DNA of 25,907 bases, from contig CACXDQ010000016.1 of the NCBI GenBank assembly GCA_902766475.1, positions 1-25,907 on the forward strand, read 5' to 3'. This DNA is from an uncultured Eubacteriales bacterium (GTDB lineage: Bacteria > Bacillota > Clostridia > Christensenellales > Borkfalkiaceae). Positions 6,383 through 14,681 of the stretch are shown piece after piece. A model generated the notes under the pieces. The model was given only the letters and a program-made list of their open reading frames with translations. It did no database searches and was not told the origin of the DNA. Both the position numbers and the translations under genes were made by a program. Every line of letters begins with the position of its first letter. Within the stretch, counting starts at the first letter, position 1.

Positions 6383-7777
6383 ATGGAAAAGTATTATTTA
6401 TCTATCGATATAGGCGCATCAAGCGGTAGGCACATCTTATCGCATATTGAAAACGGCAAGCTCGTTTTGGAAGAGATATTCAGATTTGAAAATGGAATGG
6501 AAGAAAAAGACGGACACCTTACGTGGAATTATAAAAAACTCTTTGAAAATATCGTCGAAGGCATGAAAAAATGTAAGGAAACGGGAAAGATCCCCGTAAG
6601 CGTCGGAATTGACACATGGGGCGTCGATTACGCATTGATCGACAAGGACGATAACGTTATAGGCGACGTCTATGCTTACAGAGATTCGAGGACGGAAGAG
6701 CCGATAAAGAAAGTACATTCCATCGTTCCTTTTGAAAAACTCTACGAGAGGACGGGCTCGCAATTCCAGATATATAATACCGTCTATCAGCTCTATGCCG
6801 ATAAACTCACGGGAAAACTCGATAATGCGGAAATGTTCCTCATGATGCCCGATTTCTTTAATTTCCTTTTGACGGGCGTCAAGAAAAACGAATTTACCAA
6901 CGCTTCCACGACGGGTATAATGAGCGCAAAGACGAGAGATTGGGATTTTGAAACGGTAAAAGACTTGGATCTTCCCCTCAAACTCTTTAAACCTCTTTCA
7001 GATCCCGCAACGCTTGTCGGCCCCGTTAAACCGGAAATAGAAAAACAAATAGGGTATAAGGTAAACGTCGTTCTTCCCGCAACGCACGATACGGCAAGCG
7101 CCGTTATGGCTGTTCCCGAAAACGGCACTCCGCTTTATATTTCAAGCGGAACATGGTCGCTTTTAGGCATTGAAAGCCCCGTTGCAATATCCGATAAAAA
7201 AGCTCTCGAAGCCAACTTTACCAACGAGGGCGGTTATAAGAGATCGACGAGATTTTTAAAGAATATCATGGGGCTTTGGATGATACAATGCGTCAGAAAA
7301 GAACATGAAAAGAAATACAGCTGGGCAGATTACGTCGTTTTGTCGAAGGCTGTAAAAGATTTCGACAGCATCGTCGACGTAAACGATCCATCTTTCCTTG
7401 CCCCCGACAGCATGATAGAAGCTATTAAAGATTATTGCAGAAAAACTAATCAGAAAGTACCCGAAACGCCAGGAGAGATCGCACTTTGCGTTTACGACAG
7501 TTTAGCCGTTTGCTATGCAAAGGCTATCAAAAATATCGAGGAGATCACTGGCTATAAATTTGATACGATAAATATTGTCGGCGGTGGTTGTCAGAACGGC
7601 TACCTCAACGAGCTTACCGCAAAGAGGACGGGCAGAAAGGTTATCGCCGGTCCGGTCGAAGCTACGGCGATAGGAAACGCACTTGCCCAGCTTTTATATG
7701 ACGGAGCGGTTAAAGATATTGTGGAAGCCAAAAACCTTGTCAAAAAATCTTTTGACGTTGAAGAAATAGCTTATTGA
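6383..7777 (+). CDS. rhaB: rhamnulokinase
   Basis: A 464-residue FGGY-family sugar kinase, close to the length of Escherichia coli RhaB (489). The N-terminal phosphate-binding loop is DIGASSGR (residues 9-16). The rhamnulokinase-typical GIDTWGVDYALID, YAYRDSRTEE and LYERTGSQFQIYNTVYQL follow. The C-terminal lobe has ATHDTASAV, YISSGTWSLLG and NIVGGGCQNGYLN, the adenine/phosphate region. The enzyme phosphorylates L-rhamnulose to L-rhamnulose 1-phosphate in the cytosol. The gene stands alone with its own promoter and terminator. No rhaA, rhaD or regulator is adjacent, but a GH78 alpha-L-rhamnosidase-like gene lies about 9 kb downstream. Confidence is high that it is a rhamnulokinase rather than a related kinase, because the early motifs are specific. 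Confidence 0.92.
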   Translation: MEKYYLSIDIGASSGRHILSHIENGKLVLEEIFRFENGMEEKDGHLTWNYKKLFENIVEGMKKCKETGKIPVSVGIDTWGVDYALIDKDDNVIGDVYAYRDSRTEEPIKKVHSIVPFEKLYERTGSQFQIYNTVYQLYADKLTGKLDNAEMFLMMPDFFNFLLTGVKKNEFTNASTTGIMSAKTRDWDFETVKDLDLPLKLFKPLSDPATLVGPVKPEIEKQIGYKVNVVLPATHDTASAVMAVPENGTPLYISSGTWSLLGIESPVAISDKKALEANFTNEGGYKRSTRFLKNIMGLWMIQCVRKEHEKKYSWADYVVLSKAVKDFDSIVDVNDPSFLAPDSMIEAIKDYCRKTNQKVPETPGEIALCVYDSLAVCYAKAIKNIEEITGYKFDTINIVGGGCQNGYLNELTAKRTGRKVIAGPVEATAIGNALAQLLYDGAVKDIVEAKNLVKKSFDVEEIAY

Positions 7778-7791
7778 TCATAATAAAAATC

Positions 7792-7832
7792 AAAAGAGAT
7801 ATTATCCTCTTTGGAAAATATCTCTTTTTTTT
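7792..7832. terminator. intrinsic terminator after rhaB, probably bidirectional
   Basis: AAAAGAGATATT (7792-7803) pairs perfectly with AATATCTCTTTT (7817-7828), followed by more T. The loop is 13 bases. On the minus strand the hairpin ends in TTTTG and lies just after the stop of the dehydrogenase gene, so it can serve both. Confidence 0.88.
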
Positions 7833-8655
7833 ATATATTTTCAAACAATTTCAGGTTTGATTTTCTTAAAATAAAAGTAATTATCTTTCCCGTCGTAACG
7901 GGCATGATCTTATAGAAGAAATTCATAAGTTTGGCGTCATAACCTAAAACGGATAGCCTTTTTCTTTTCCTTATCCTCGAAACTATCATCTTTCCCATCT
8001 TTTCGCTCGACGTACATATCTTAAATACAAAGCTCTTTTCTTTTTCTTCTATGCCTTGATTTATAAAAATATCCGTCGAAGTGAAACCGGGGCATACGCA
8101 TGCGACGTACATTTCGCCTCGGTATTCTTCACCGATAGCCATTGTGAAGCTTTTTAATGCCGATTTTGAGGCGGAATAAGAAGAAATGCCGGCAAAAGTT
8201 GCGAGAGCGGAACTGCTCGAAATATTTATTATTGCGGGAGTTTCCGACTTTTTTATAATATCCGCAAGATATTTTGCAGAGTAGACGGCGCTGAAAAAGT
8301 TGACGTCGAAAACCCTCTTTATATCATCTATTTCGTAGTCGTCATATTTGGAAAACTTAGGGAGCATACCTGCACAATTTATCAATATATCGGGTTTAAA
8401 TTCACTATCTTTCAAATAATTTGCAAAACCTTTCCAATGACTTTCATTTGCGACGTCGAAGAGATTTACAGAGATGATATTTTGACTTTTATCGCCTAAT
8501 TGCAACTTAAAATCTTCACATTTTTTCGGATTTCTCGCAATGCCTATTATTTTGCAGTTATATCTGTAAATCAATATCTTTGCTATTTCTTTACCTATAC
8601 CCGAAGAATAACCGCTTATTATTACAGTCTTATCGTTTAGCCAAGTTTTTTTCAA
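7831..8655 (-). CDS. short-chain dehydrogenase/reductase (SDR), classical type
   Basis: The protein has 274 residues. The cofactor motif is GYSSGIG (residues 15-21). It is followed by NCAG (structural NNAG variant), an INISSSSA strand with the catalytic Ser, the YSASK catalytic Tyr-Lys pair, and a CPGF segment after it. The last ~50 residues contain a basic stretch (RIRKRKR) and a moderately hydrophobic segment, as in SDRs of the membrane-associated DltE/3-ketosphinganine-reductase-like type. The substrate cannot be assigned. The start is TTG at 8653-8655 with GAGGT at a 5-base spacing. A plausible sigma-A promoter lies upstream. It is convergent with rhaB and shares its terminator. Nothing in the surroundings suggests a pathway. 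Confidence 0.88.
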   Translation of the reverse strand: MKKTWLNDKTVIISGYSSGIGKEIAKILIYRYNCKIIGIARNPKKCEDFKLQLGDKSQNIISVNLFDVANESHWKGFANYLKDSEFKPDILINCAGMLPKFSKYDDYEIDDIKRVFDVNFFSAVYSAKYLADIIKKSETPAIINISSSSALATFAGISSYSASKSALKSFTMAIGEEYRGEMYVACVCPGFTSTDIFINQGIEEKEKSFVFKICTSSEKMGKMIVSRIRKRKRLSVLGYDAKLMNFFYKIMPVTTGKIITFILRKSNLKLFENI

Positions 8656-8675
8656 AATCTACCTCACTTTATTAT

Positions 8676-8704
8676 ATTTTATCACAAATAAAATAATAAA
8701 ACAA
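8676..8704 (-). promoter_or_regulatory. sigma-A promoter of the SDR gene
   Basis: Read on the minus strand: TTGTTT (8704-8699), a 17-base AT-rich spacer and TAAAAT (8681-8676). This lies 20 bases before the TTG start. The region is very AT-rich, so chance matches are possible. Confidence 0.55.
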
Positions 8705-8739
8705 TTATTTTTTTAATATATTGTATAGAGGCTGAAAAA

Positions 8740-9456
8740 TTGAAAAGACTAAGTAAGAAAAAACTGAACGTGATAACCGCAATTATATTGACGGTTATAA
8801 CAGTCGGCTTTGCGACGGTGTGTTTTATACCGGATCAAACGGTAATGCTTACGGGCGGCAAGGCATATTCGCCGATATATAACGGAAACAGACAGAATAA
8901 CTGTGTTGCAATAATGATAAACGTGTACGAGGGGAGCGATATTGTTTCGGATATGCTCGACGTATTAAAAGAAAATGGAGCAAAAGCAACATTTTTTATC
9001 GGCGGTTGTTGGGCTGACGACAATGAAGAGCTCGTCTTAAAAATTGCGGAAGAAGGACATGAGTTGGGAAGCCACGGCTATTTTCATAAGGATCATTCAA
9101 AACTCGACGAGAAGGGAAATATCGAAGAAATGCAGCTTACGGATAATCTTATAAGAAAAATCACAGGGCTTGACACTACTTTGTTTGCTCCGCCGTCGGG
9201 TGCATTTTCATCCGTTACGCTAAAAATAGCCGAAAAAATGGGCTATAAAACTATAATGTGGTCAAAAGATACCGTCGATTGGCGTGACAAAAGTAAAGAA
9301 ATAGTGTATAATAGAGCTACTAAGAATATTTCGGCGGGTGATTTTGTGCTTATGCACCCAAAAGAACATACACTTCAAGCTTTGCCCGAAATACTCGATT
9401 ATTACAAAAAAATTGGTTTAAGCGCCGTAACTGTTTCGGCGTGTATCGGAGAATAA
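8740..9456 (+). CDS. ylxY: YlxY-like polysaccharide deacetylase-family protein, probably lacking standard catalysis
   Basis: The protein has 238 residues with an N-terminal signal anchor (residues 9-30), so the NodB-like domain (about 54-236) faces outward. The fold motifs are present: TFFIGG, GHELGSHGYFHKDH with His112 and His116, DTVDW (177-181) and LMHPK with His206. However, the first motif, normally TFDDG or TFDVNWG, reads MINVYEG (59-65), so the catalytic Asp position is Asn61 or Tyr63. The RPPxG motif reads APPSG (150-154), losing the Arg. The same departures occur, as I recall, in Bacillus YlxY, whose gene is also followed by an M16 peptidase gene. The start is TTG at 8740 with AGAGG at an 8-base spacing. 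The stop overlaps the next start by one base. A peptidoglycan or spore-envelope role is inferred. Confidence 0.85.
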   Translation: MKRLSKKKLNVITAIILTVITVGFATVCFIPDQTVMLTGGKAYSPIYNGNRQNNCVAIMINVYEGSDIVSDMLDVLKENGAKATFFIGGCWADDNEELVLKIAEEGHELGSHGYFHKDHSKLDEKGNIEEMQLTDNLIRKITGLDTTLFAPPSGAFSSVTLKIAEKMGYKTIMWSKDTVDWRDKSKEIVYNRATKNISAGDFVLMHPKEHTLQALPEILDYYKKIGLSAVTVSACIGE

Positions 9457-10700
9457 TGGTTACACACAAAAGGTATCAAAACGGTTTAAAACTCGTAGTA
9501 AACGAAATGGAAAGCATGATGTCGGTCAGCGTCGGCATAATCGTCGGTGCCGGCAGCGTGCTTGAAAACGCAAACAATAACGGAATATCTCATTTTATAG
9601 AACACGTCAATTTCAAAGGGACTGAGAGATTTTCGGCATTTGAGCTTTCCGACGCATTCGATATGATCGGCTCACAAGTAAACGCCTTTACGTCTAAAGA
9701 AATTACTTGCTATTACGTCAAATCCACCGTTCCGTCGCTCGAAAGATCGTTCGATCTATTATCGGATTTATTTTTAAATTCAACGTATAAAGATGACGAG
9801 CTTGAAAAGGAAAAAGGCGTTATAATAGAAGAGATAAATATGTCGAACGACATACCCGAAGAGCTTTGCCTCGATAAACTTTCCGAATCGTATTTCGGTA
9901 ACGAAGGTCTTGGCAGAACAATTTTAGGACCTGCCGAAAACGTCAAAAATTTCGGAAAATCGGATATTATCGCTTATAAAAAAAGATTTTATAACGCCGA
10001 CAATATGGTCGTTTCTTTTGCCGGTGCAATATCTATGGAAAAAGCCGAAGAGCTTGTTGATAAGTATTTACTTAATTTTGTTTCCTTAAGCAAGTCGGAC
10101 AGCGTAGAAGTAGTTTCAAGTGAAAACAGATGCGGTAGCATGTTTACGCAAAAGGATATTGAACAAGCGCACCTCGCATTCGCTTTTGACGGAATTAAAT
10201 ATAACGATGAAAAATCGGATGAGTTTTCGCTCATAAATACAGTATTAGGTGCGGGTATGAGCAGTAGGCTTTTCCAGAAGGTGAGGGAAGAGCAAGGGCT
10301 TTGCTATACTATCTATTCTTTCCCTTCCGGATACAGAAACGTCGGTACGCTCGCAATCTATTCGGGGCTGAATGCCGATAATGTAACAAAGGCTTACGAC
10401 ACCATAATCAACGTCGTTACCGATTTAAAACACGGAATAACAAAAAACGAATTTGAAAGGGGCAAAGCTCAAATAGTAAGCTCGTTTGCTTTCGGTGAAG
10501 AAAGTACCGTTTCTCAAATGATGCTTTACGGTAAATATTTCCTTTTTACAGACAGTTATTTCGATCAGAAACAAAAACTCGAAAATATAAATGCGCTCAC
10601 TTTGGAACAAGTAAACGATTCGCTTAAAGAAATGAATTTCGATAGGTTTTCTCTATCGCTCGTCGCAAAAGAAGAAAGTACGATCTCTATTAAATCATAA
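9456..10700 (+). CDS. mlpA: M16 family zinc metallopeptidase (MlpA/YmxG-like)
   Basis: The protein has 414 residues starting at the ATG at 9456, which shares its A with the TAA stop of ylxY; GGAGA lies just upstream. A GTG opening 15 bases earlier is in frame but has no ribosome binding site. The inverted zinc motif HFIEH (His46, Glu49, His50) is followed about 75 residues later by the third ligand in IIEEIN (Glu125/126), as in mitochondrial processing peptidase beta-type enzymes. The C-terminal half has the usual SSRLFQKVREEQGLCY segment. No signal peptide is seen. The ylxY-mlpA order matches Bacillus subtilis. The natural substrate of these bacterial M16 peptidases is unknown. A long hairpin follows the stop. 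Confidence 0.92.
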   Translation: MVTHKRYQNGLKLVVNEMESMMSVSVGIIVGAGSVLENANNNGISHFIEHVNFKGTERFSAFELSDAFDMIGSQVNAFTSKEITCYYVKSTVPSLERSFDLLSDLFLNSTYKDDELEKEKGVIIEEINMSNDIPEELCLDKLSESYFGNEGLGRTILGPAENVKNFGKSDIIAYKKRFYNADNMVVSFAGAISMEKAEELVDKYLLNFVSLSKSDSVEVVSSENRCGSMFTQKDIEQAHLAFAFDGIKYNDEKSDEFSLINTVLGAGMSSRLFQKVREEQGLCYTIYSFPSGYRNVGTLAIYSGLNADNVTKAYDTIINVVTDLKHGITKNEFERGKAQIVSSFAFGEESTVSQMMLYGKYFLFTDSYFDQKQKLENINALTLEQVNDSLKEMNFDRFSLSLVAKEESTISIKS

Positions 10701-10701
10701 G

Positions 10702-10747
10702 ATAAACACGGCTCGGTTTGATGATTTTCAAACCGAGCCGTGTTTAT
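10702..10747. terminator. long perfect hairpin between convergent genes
   Basis: A 19-bp perfect stem (10702-10720 with 10729-10747) with an eight-base loop lies between mlpA and the convergent P-type ATPase gene, touching the latter's stop codon. The T-tracts are short (TGTTTATTA on the plus strand, GTTTAT on the minus strand), but the GC-rich stem makes a bidirectional terminator likely. Confidence 0.8.
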
Positions 10748-13287
10748 TACTGAATTTTTTCTTTATAGGCGTTTTGTCTTAATTTGCTTGTGATGCCGGT
10801 TAAAAATTTACCCATTGTTACGTCGAACTGAATGAGCGAAACGAGAACCATAATTACCGGCCAATTATTATTGAAGTTGTGCAGTATGCCGTACATCTGG
10901 AACGCCGGCATAAAGAAGATTATCCAAGCGACGGAAAGTGCCGTAAGGCTTATAACCAAGACCGACCTATACAGATTGAGCGGCTTACAAATAAGATACA
11001 AGTAAGAAAGACCGCCGAACGTAAGCGCAGCCACCATAAGCGTATCCTTGAATTTTACGGGATCCATCAGAGATGGTGTAACGCCCGATAAAATATCCAT
11101 TATCAAAACGTTGAATATAAGTATTATCGCACCGGGGATAGAATAGGCAAAGACGTAGGATATAAATTTACCGTCAACTTTATTTGTGTTGCTCTCCATT
11201 GACAGCATAAACGAGCCTATGCCGATAACTATTACTTCAAGCATGATCATCATTTGATTGCTGAACGGGAAAACTTTGTTTCTTATAATAGAAAGTATTG
11301 CGAAAATCGTCGTAAACAGCGTTTTCATCAAATACAATGAAGCCGAACGCTGAATATTGTTTATAACTCTTCTGCCTTCCGCAACAACAGACGGCAAAGA
11401 ATTGAAGTTGTTGTCGAGAAGTACGAGGTGGGCGATATTTTTCGTTGCGGCGCTTCCGGTTGCAACCGTAATAGAGCAGTCCGACTCCTTCATGGCAAGA
11501 ATGTCGTTTACACCGTCGCCGGTCATTGCGACGGTATGTCCGGCGGCTTTCAGCGCCTTTATAAGAATAGCTTTTTGTTCGGGAGAAACTCTGCCGAAAA
11601 CGTTGTATTTATCTGCGATATTAACGACCTCTCTGTTGCTCAAACCGTCTAAGCTGATATATTTTTCAGCGCCTTCGACGCCTGCACGCTTTGCAACTTC
11701 CGAAACGGTTATCGGGTTGTCGCCGGAAATAACTTTTATGTTCACGCCGTTTGATTTAAACCAGGCGATAGTCCTTATAACGTCCTTTCTGACATTATCG
11801 AGAAGCGTTATTATCGCAAGGGGAATAAGATCGCCCGAAAGCTCTTCGCAATTATCTTTTTCGGGAGAATATGCGAGCATCAGTACTCTTTGACCAAGCC
11901 CCGTATAAAAGTTTATCTGATTTTGAATGTCTGACGGTATCTCCCTTCCTTTCATGACGAATTCGGGAGCGCCCAAAGCAAACGTGCCGAGATTTTTACC
12001 GCCATCGGAAAAACTTACCGCCGAATACTTTCTTGCAGACGAAAAGGGCATTATTGACGTAGGTATTAGTTTTGGCTCCGAGCCGAAATATTTTTTTAAA
12101 GCGATCGAAGTCTGATTGTTGTCGGGTAGGGCGCTCTGCATTGAAGAAATGATCTCATATATCGGCGTTTTGAAATTTTTATCAAATTCGATACAGTTCG
12201 ATACCTTCATTCGTCCGTCGGTTATCGTGCCCGTTTTATCGAGGCAAAGGACGTCGACTCTCGCAAGCATTTCGAGAGAGTACATATCTTGCGCCGAGGT
12301 GTTTTTCTTTGCGAGCCTTACAACGCCGATAGAGAGGGCGATTGTGGTCAAAAGCTGCATGCCTGCCGGTATCATACCGATAATTACGGAAGTGGTTCTC
12401 GAAACTATTTCCTGCATACCGAGTTTATTGAGTACGCCATCGGTAAAAAATTCGGCGGCATTATTAGATAAAACCGCATTGTAGTTGGTGATAAATACAC
12501 CGGCGCCGATAGGAATTATCAAGATACCGATTATCCTGATTATCCATTGAAGCGATCTCATAAGCTCTGACGAAGGCTTTTGAAACTTCTTTGCCTTTGC
12601 GGTAAGCTTTTGAATGTATCTGTCCTCGCCGACCTTATCCGCAACGCATATCGCATCGCCGCTGACGGCAAAACTTCCGGCTAATATTTTATCTCCGACG
12701 TTCTTTTTGACCGGTATAGACTCTCCCGTCAAAAGAGATTCGTTTACCTCGATAGAGCCGCTTAAAACAGTTCCGTCGACTGAGATCTGTTGACCGGAAG
12801 AATATTCTATTATCTCGTCGAGAACGATTTCGTTTACCGGTATCTCGACATTTTTACCCGACCTTATAACGTGAGCGGTTGGTGCGTTCATAAGCGATAG
12901 CTTTTCAATTGTTTTTTTCGCTTTGATCTCTTGATAAATACTTATTACGAGGTTAAAAATATAGGTTACAGCAAAAGCATAGTTGAAAATAGAGGCGTTT
13001 ACATACAATAGCGCAACTACGCATACCACGCACAACAAGTTAAAAAAGGTAAATAAATTAGACGAAATAATGCCGATCGTCGATTTTGAATAGCTCTTTT
13101 CTTTGTGGTTTACTTGGTTTTGAGCGATCCTTTCCAAAACTTGCGACTGTAAAAGCCCCGTCTTTATATTATGTTGAAATCTTTTTACTTCCAAAGTTTT
13201 CTTCGATCGTTTTTTAGAGGAGGGCTTTTCTTCCGACTCCTCAATGCCGTCGATCTCTTCTATTTCTTCTTTATCGGATAAACTCAT
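10747..13287 (-). CDS. CtpE-type cation-translocating P-type ATPase
   Basis: The protein has 846 residues. A charged cytosolic N-terminus (1-70) is followed by a TM pair, an actuator domain with TGES (187-190), a TM pair, the phosphorylation site DKTGT (Asp350), an N-domain, the hinge TGDGVND (589-595) and a C-terminal membrane block of about six segments. All catalytic motifs are intact. Membrane segment 4 reads IPAGM (306-310) where Ca2+ pumps have IPEGL, so the classical Glu ligand is absent. As I recall, related Firmicutes proteins have IPSG or IPAG there. The nearest described relative is mycobacterial CtpE, a Ca2+ transporter. The ion here is therefore uncertain (Ca2+, K+ or Mg2+). GAGG at a suitable spacing precedes the ATG, and a sigma-A promoter lies upstream. 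It is divergent from the M29 peptidase gene. Confidence 0.88.
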   Translation of the reverse strand: MSLSDKEEIEEIDGIEESEEKPSSKKRSKKTLEVKRFQHNIKTGLLQSQVLERIAQNQVNHKEKSYSKSTIGIISSNLFTFFNLLCVVCVVALLYVNASIFNYAFAVTYIFNLVISIYQEIKAKKTIEKLSLMNAPTAHVIRSGKNVEIPVNEIVLDEIIEYSSGQQISVDGTVLSGSIEVNESLLTGESIPVKKNVGDKILAGSFAVSGDAICVADKVGEDRYIQKLTAKAKKFQKPSSELMRSLQWIIRIIGILIIPIGAGVFITNYNAVLSNNAAEFFTDGVLNKLGMQEIVSRTTSVIIGMIPAGMQLLTTIALSIGVVRLAKKNTSAQDMYSLEMLARVDVLCLDKTGTITDGRMKVSNCIEFDKNFKTPIYEIISSMQSALPDNNQTSIALKKYFGSEPKLIPTSIMPFSSARKYSAVSFSDGGKNLGTFALGAPEFVMKGREIPSDIQNQINFYTGLGQRVLMLAYSPEKDNCEELSGDLIPLAIITLLDNVRKDVIRTIAWFKSNGVNIKVISGDNPITVSEVAKRAGVEGAEKYISLDGLSNREVVNIADKYNVFGRVSPEQKAILIKALKAAGHTVAMTGDGVNDILAMKESDCSITVATGSAATKNIAHLVLLDNNFNSLPSVVAEGRRVINNIQRSASLYLMKTLFTTIFAILSIIRNKVFPFSNQMMIMLEVIVIGIGSFMLSMESNTNKVDGKFISYVFAYSIPGAIILIFNVLIMDILSGVTPSLMDPVKFKDTLMVAALTFGGLSYLYLICKPLNLYRSVLVISLTALSVAWIIFFMPAFQMYGILHNFNNNWPVIMVLVSLIQFDVTMGKFLTGITSKLRQNAYKEKIQ

Positions 13288-13317
13288 AACATCCTCTTTT
13301 ATTTGAAATATATTTTG

Positions 13318-13346
13318 ATTATATCATATTTGATGCTTTTAATCAA
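13318..13346 (-). promoter_or_regulatory. sigma-A promoter of the CtpE-type ATPase gene
   Basis: On the minus strand TTGATT (13346-13341), a 17-base spacer and a perfect TATAAT (13323-13318). Transcription would start near 13311, about 24 bases before the start codon. Confidence 0.85.
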
Positions 13347-13396
13347 GAATTTTTTAATTGTTTTGGAGATTGCGGGAATTATAAAGCATATCTTAA

Positions 13397-13425
13397 TTGA
13401 CTTTATTATAATATTTTGGTAAAAT
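13397..13425 (+). promoter_or_regulatory. sigma-A promoter of the M29 peptidase gene
   Basis: TTGACT (13397-13402), a 17-base spacer and TAAAAT (13420-13425), followed by an AAAAGGAG ribosome binding site (13431-13438), 9 bases before the ATG. It is back-to-back with the minus-strand promoter about 50 bases away. Confidence 0.8.
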
Positions 13426-13447
13426 ATAATAAAAGGAGTAAAATAAT

Positions 13448-14680
13448 ATGGACAGAAAAATACTTGGTAAATATGCCGAACTTCTCGTAAAGGTCGGTGT
13501 AAACCTTCAAAAGAAAGAAATGCTCGTTATCTCCGCTCCCGTTATGGCGAGAGATTTCGTCGTAAAGATCACGAAAGCCGCATACAAGGCGGGTGCAAGC
13601 AACGTCGAAGTTTTGTGGACGGATGAGGAACTTACCAAAATCAACTTTAAATCTCGCACAAAATCTTCTTTGGCGGAAGTGCCCGAGTGGGTGGTTATGC
13701 AGAGAGAATATTTTATTGAAAAGAAAGTCGCCTATATAGGTATTTTATCCGACGATCCCGAAAATTTAAAGGGCGTAAGCGTTGAAAAAATTACGACGGC
13801 ACGCAGAGCCAGAAGTAAAGCGTTAAAGAAATTCAGAGAATACACTTCTTCCAACAAAATACGTTGGAGCCTTGTCGGTTATCCCAACAAAGCTTGGGCA
13901 AAAAAGATGTTTCCGGATTTAAGCCCGACAAAAGCGGTTGAAAAGCAGTTGGAATATATCGCAAAAACCGTAAGGCTTTACGAGGAAGATCCGGTCGCCG
14001 CATGGGCTGAGCATCAGAGAAATTTGGAGAGAAGGTGCAGCGTTTTAAACAATGCTAATATTAAGACGTTTATCTATAAAAGCTCGAACGGAACAGATTT
14101 TTCGATAGATATGCCGGAAGGTTATATCTTCTGCGGCGGAGCTGAAAAAGGCGCTTTGGACGGCGTTATGTTTACAGCGAATATGCCAACGGAAGAAGTG
14201 TTTTCAAGCCCGGACAAGAGAACTGCGAACGGCACGCTTGTCGCCGCAATGCCTCTTTGCAGAAACGGAAATATTATCAAAAACTTTAAAATTCACTTTA
14301 AAGACGGAAGAATTACGAGCTATGAAGCCGAAGAGGGCTACGACAATTTAAAGAGTATAATCGAAACGGACGAAGGCTCGCATTATCTCGGTGAAATCGC
14401 ACTCGTGGGTTACAATTCTCCGATAAGAAATCTCAACACGCTGTTCTTTGAAACTCTGTACGACGAAAACGCAAGCTGCCACTTTGCCATAGGCGATTGC
14501 TATCCGGCTTGCTTGACGGGCGGAGTCGACATGTCGGAAGAAGAGCTTGCAAAAAAAGGACTTAACAGCTCTCTCGAACACGTCGATTTTATGGTCGGTG
14601 CGAAAGATCTGAGCATAACGGCTATCACACACGGCGGAGATAAAATAAAAATATTCGAAAACGGGGAATGGACGATATAA
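13448..14680 (+). CDS. M29 family metallo-aminopeptidase (AmpS/PepS-like)
   Basis: The 410-residue length is typical of thermophilic-type M29 aminopeptidases. The N-terminal domain includes LLVKVGVNLQKKEMLVI and KAGASNVEVLW. The catalytic C-terminal domain has TDFSIDMPEG, MFTANMPTEEVFSSPDK with a metal-ligand Glu, NGTLVAAMPL, the LGEIALVGYNSPI segment, SCHFAIGDCYP with the conserved His, and EHVDFMVGAKDLSITA with late His and Asp ligands. It is a cytosolic enzyme that removes N-terminal residues from peptides, using a two-metal centre. There is no signal peptide. The degenerate ATPase gene begins one base after its stop, so the two are almost certainly on one mRNA; a functional link between them is not obvious. 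Confidence 0.94.
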   Translation: MDRKILGKYAELLVKVGVNLQKKEMLVISAPVMARDFVVKITKAAYKAGASNVEVLWTDEELTKINFKSRTKSSLAEVPEWVVMQREYFIEKKVAYIGILSDDPENLKGVSVEKITTARRARSKALKKFREYTSSNKIRWSLVGYPNKAWAKKMFPDLSPTKAVEKQLEYIAKTVRLYEEDPVAAWAEHQRNLERRCSVLNNANIKTFIYKSSNGTDFSIDMPEGYIFCGGAEKGALDGVMFTANMPTEEVFSSPDKRTANGTLVAAMPLCRNGNIIKNFKIHFKDGRITSYEAEEGYDNLKSIIETDEGSHYLGEIALVGYNSPIRNLNTLFFETLYDENASCHFAIGDCYPACLTGGVDMSEEELAKKGLNSSLEHVDFMVGAKDLSITAITHGGDKIKIFENGEWTI

Positions 14681-14681
14681 A

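Noticed and set aside
11357..11893. Open frame of 178 codons on the plus strand
   Set aside because: It is antisense to the P-type ATPase gene, has no ribosome binding site and shows no family motifs; it is a shadow of the real gene.
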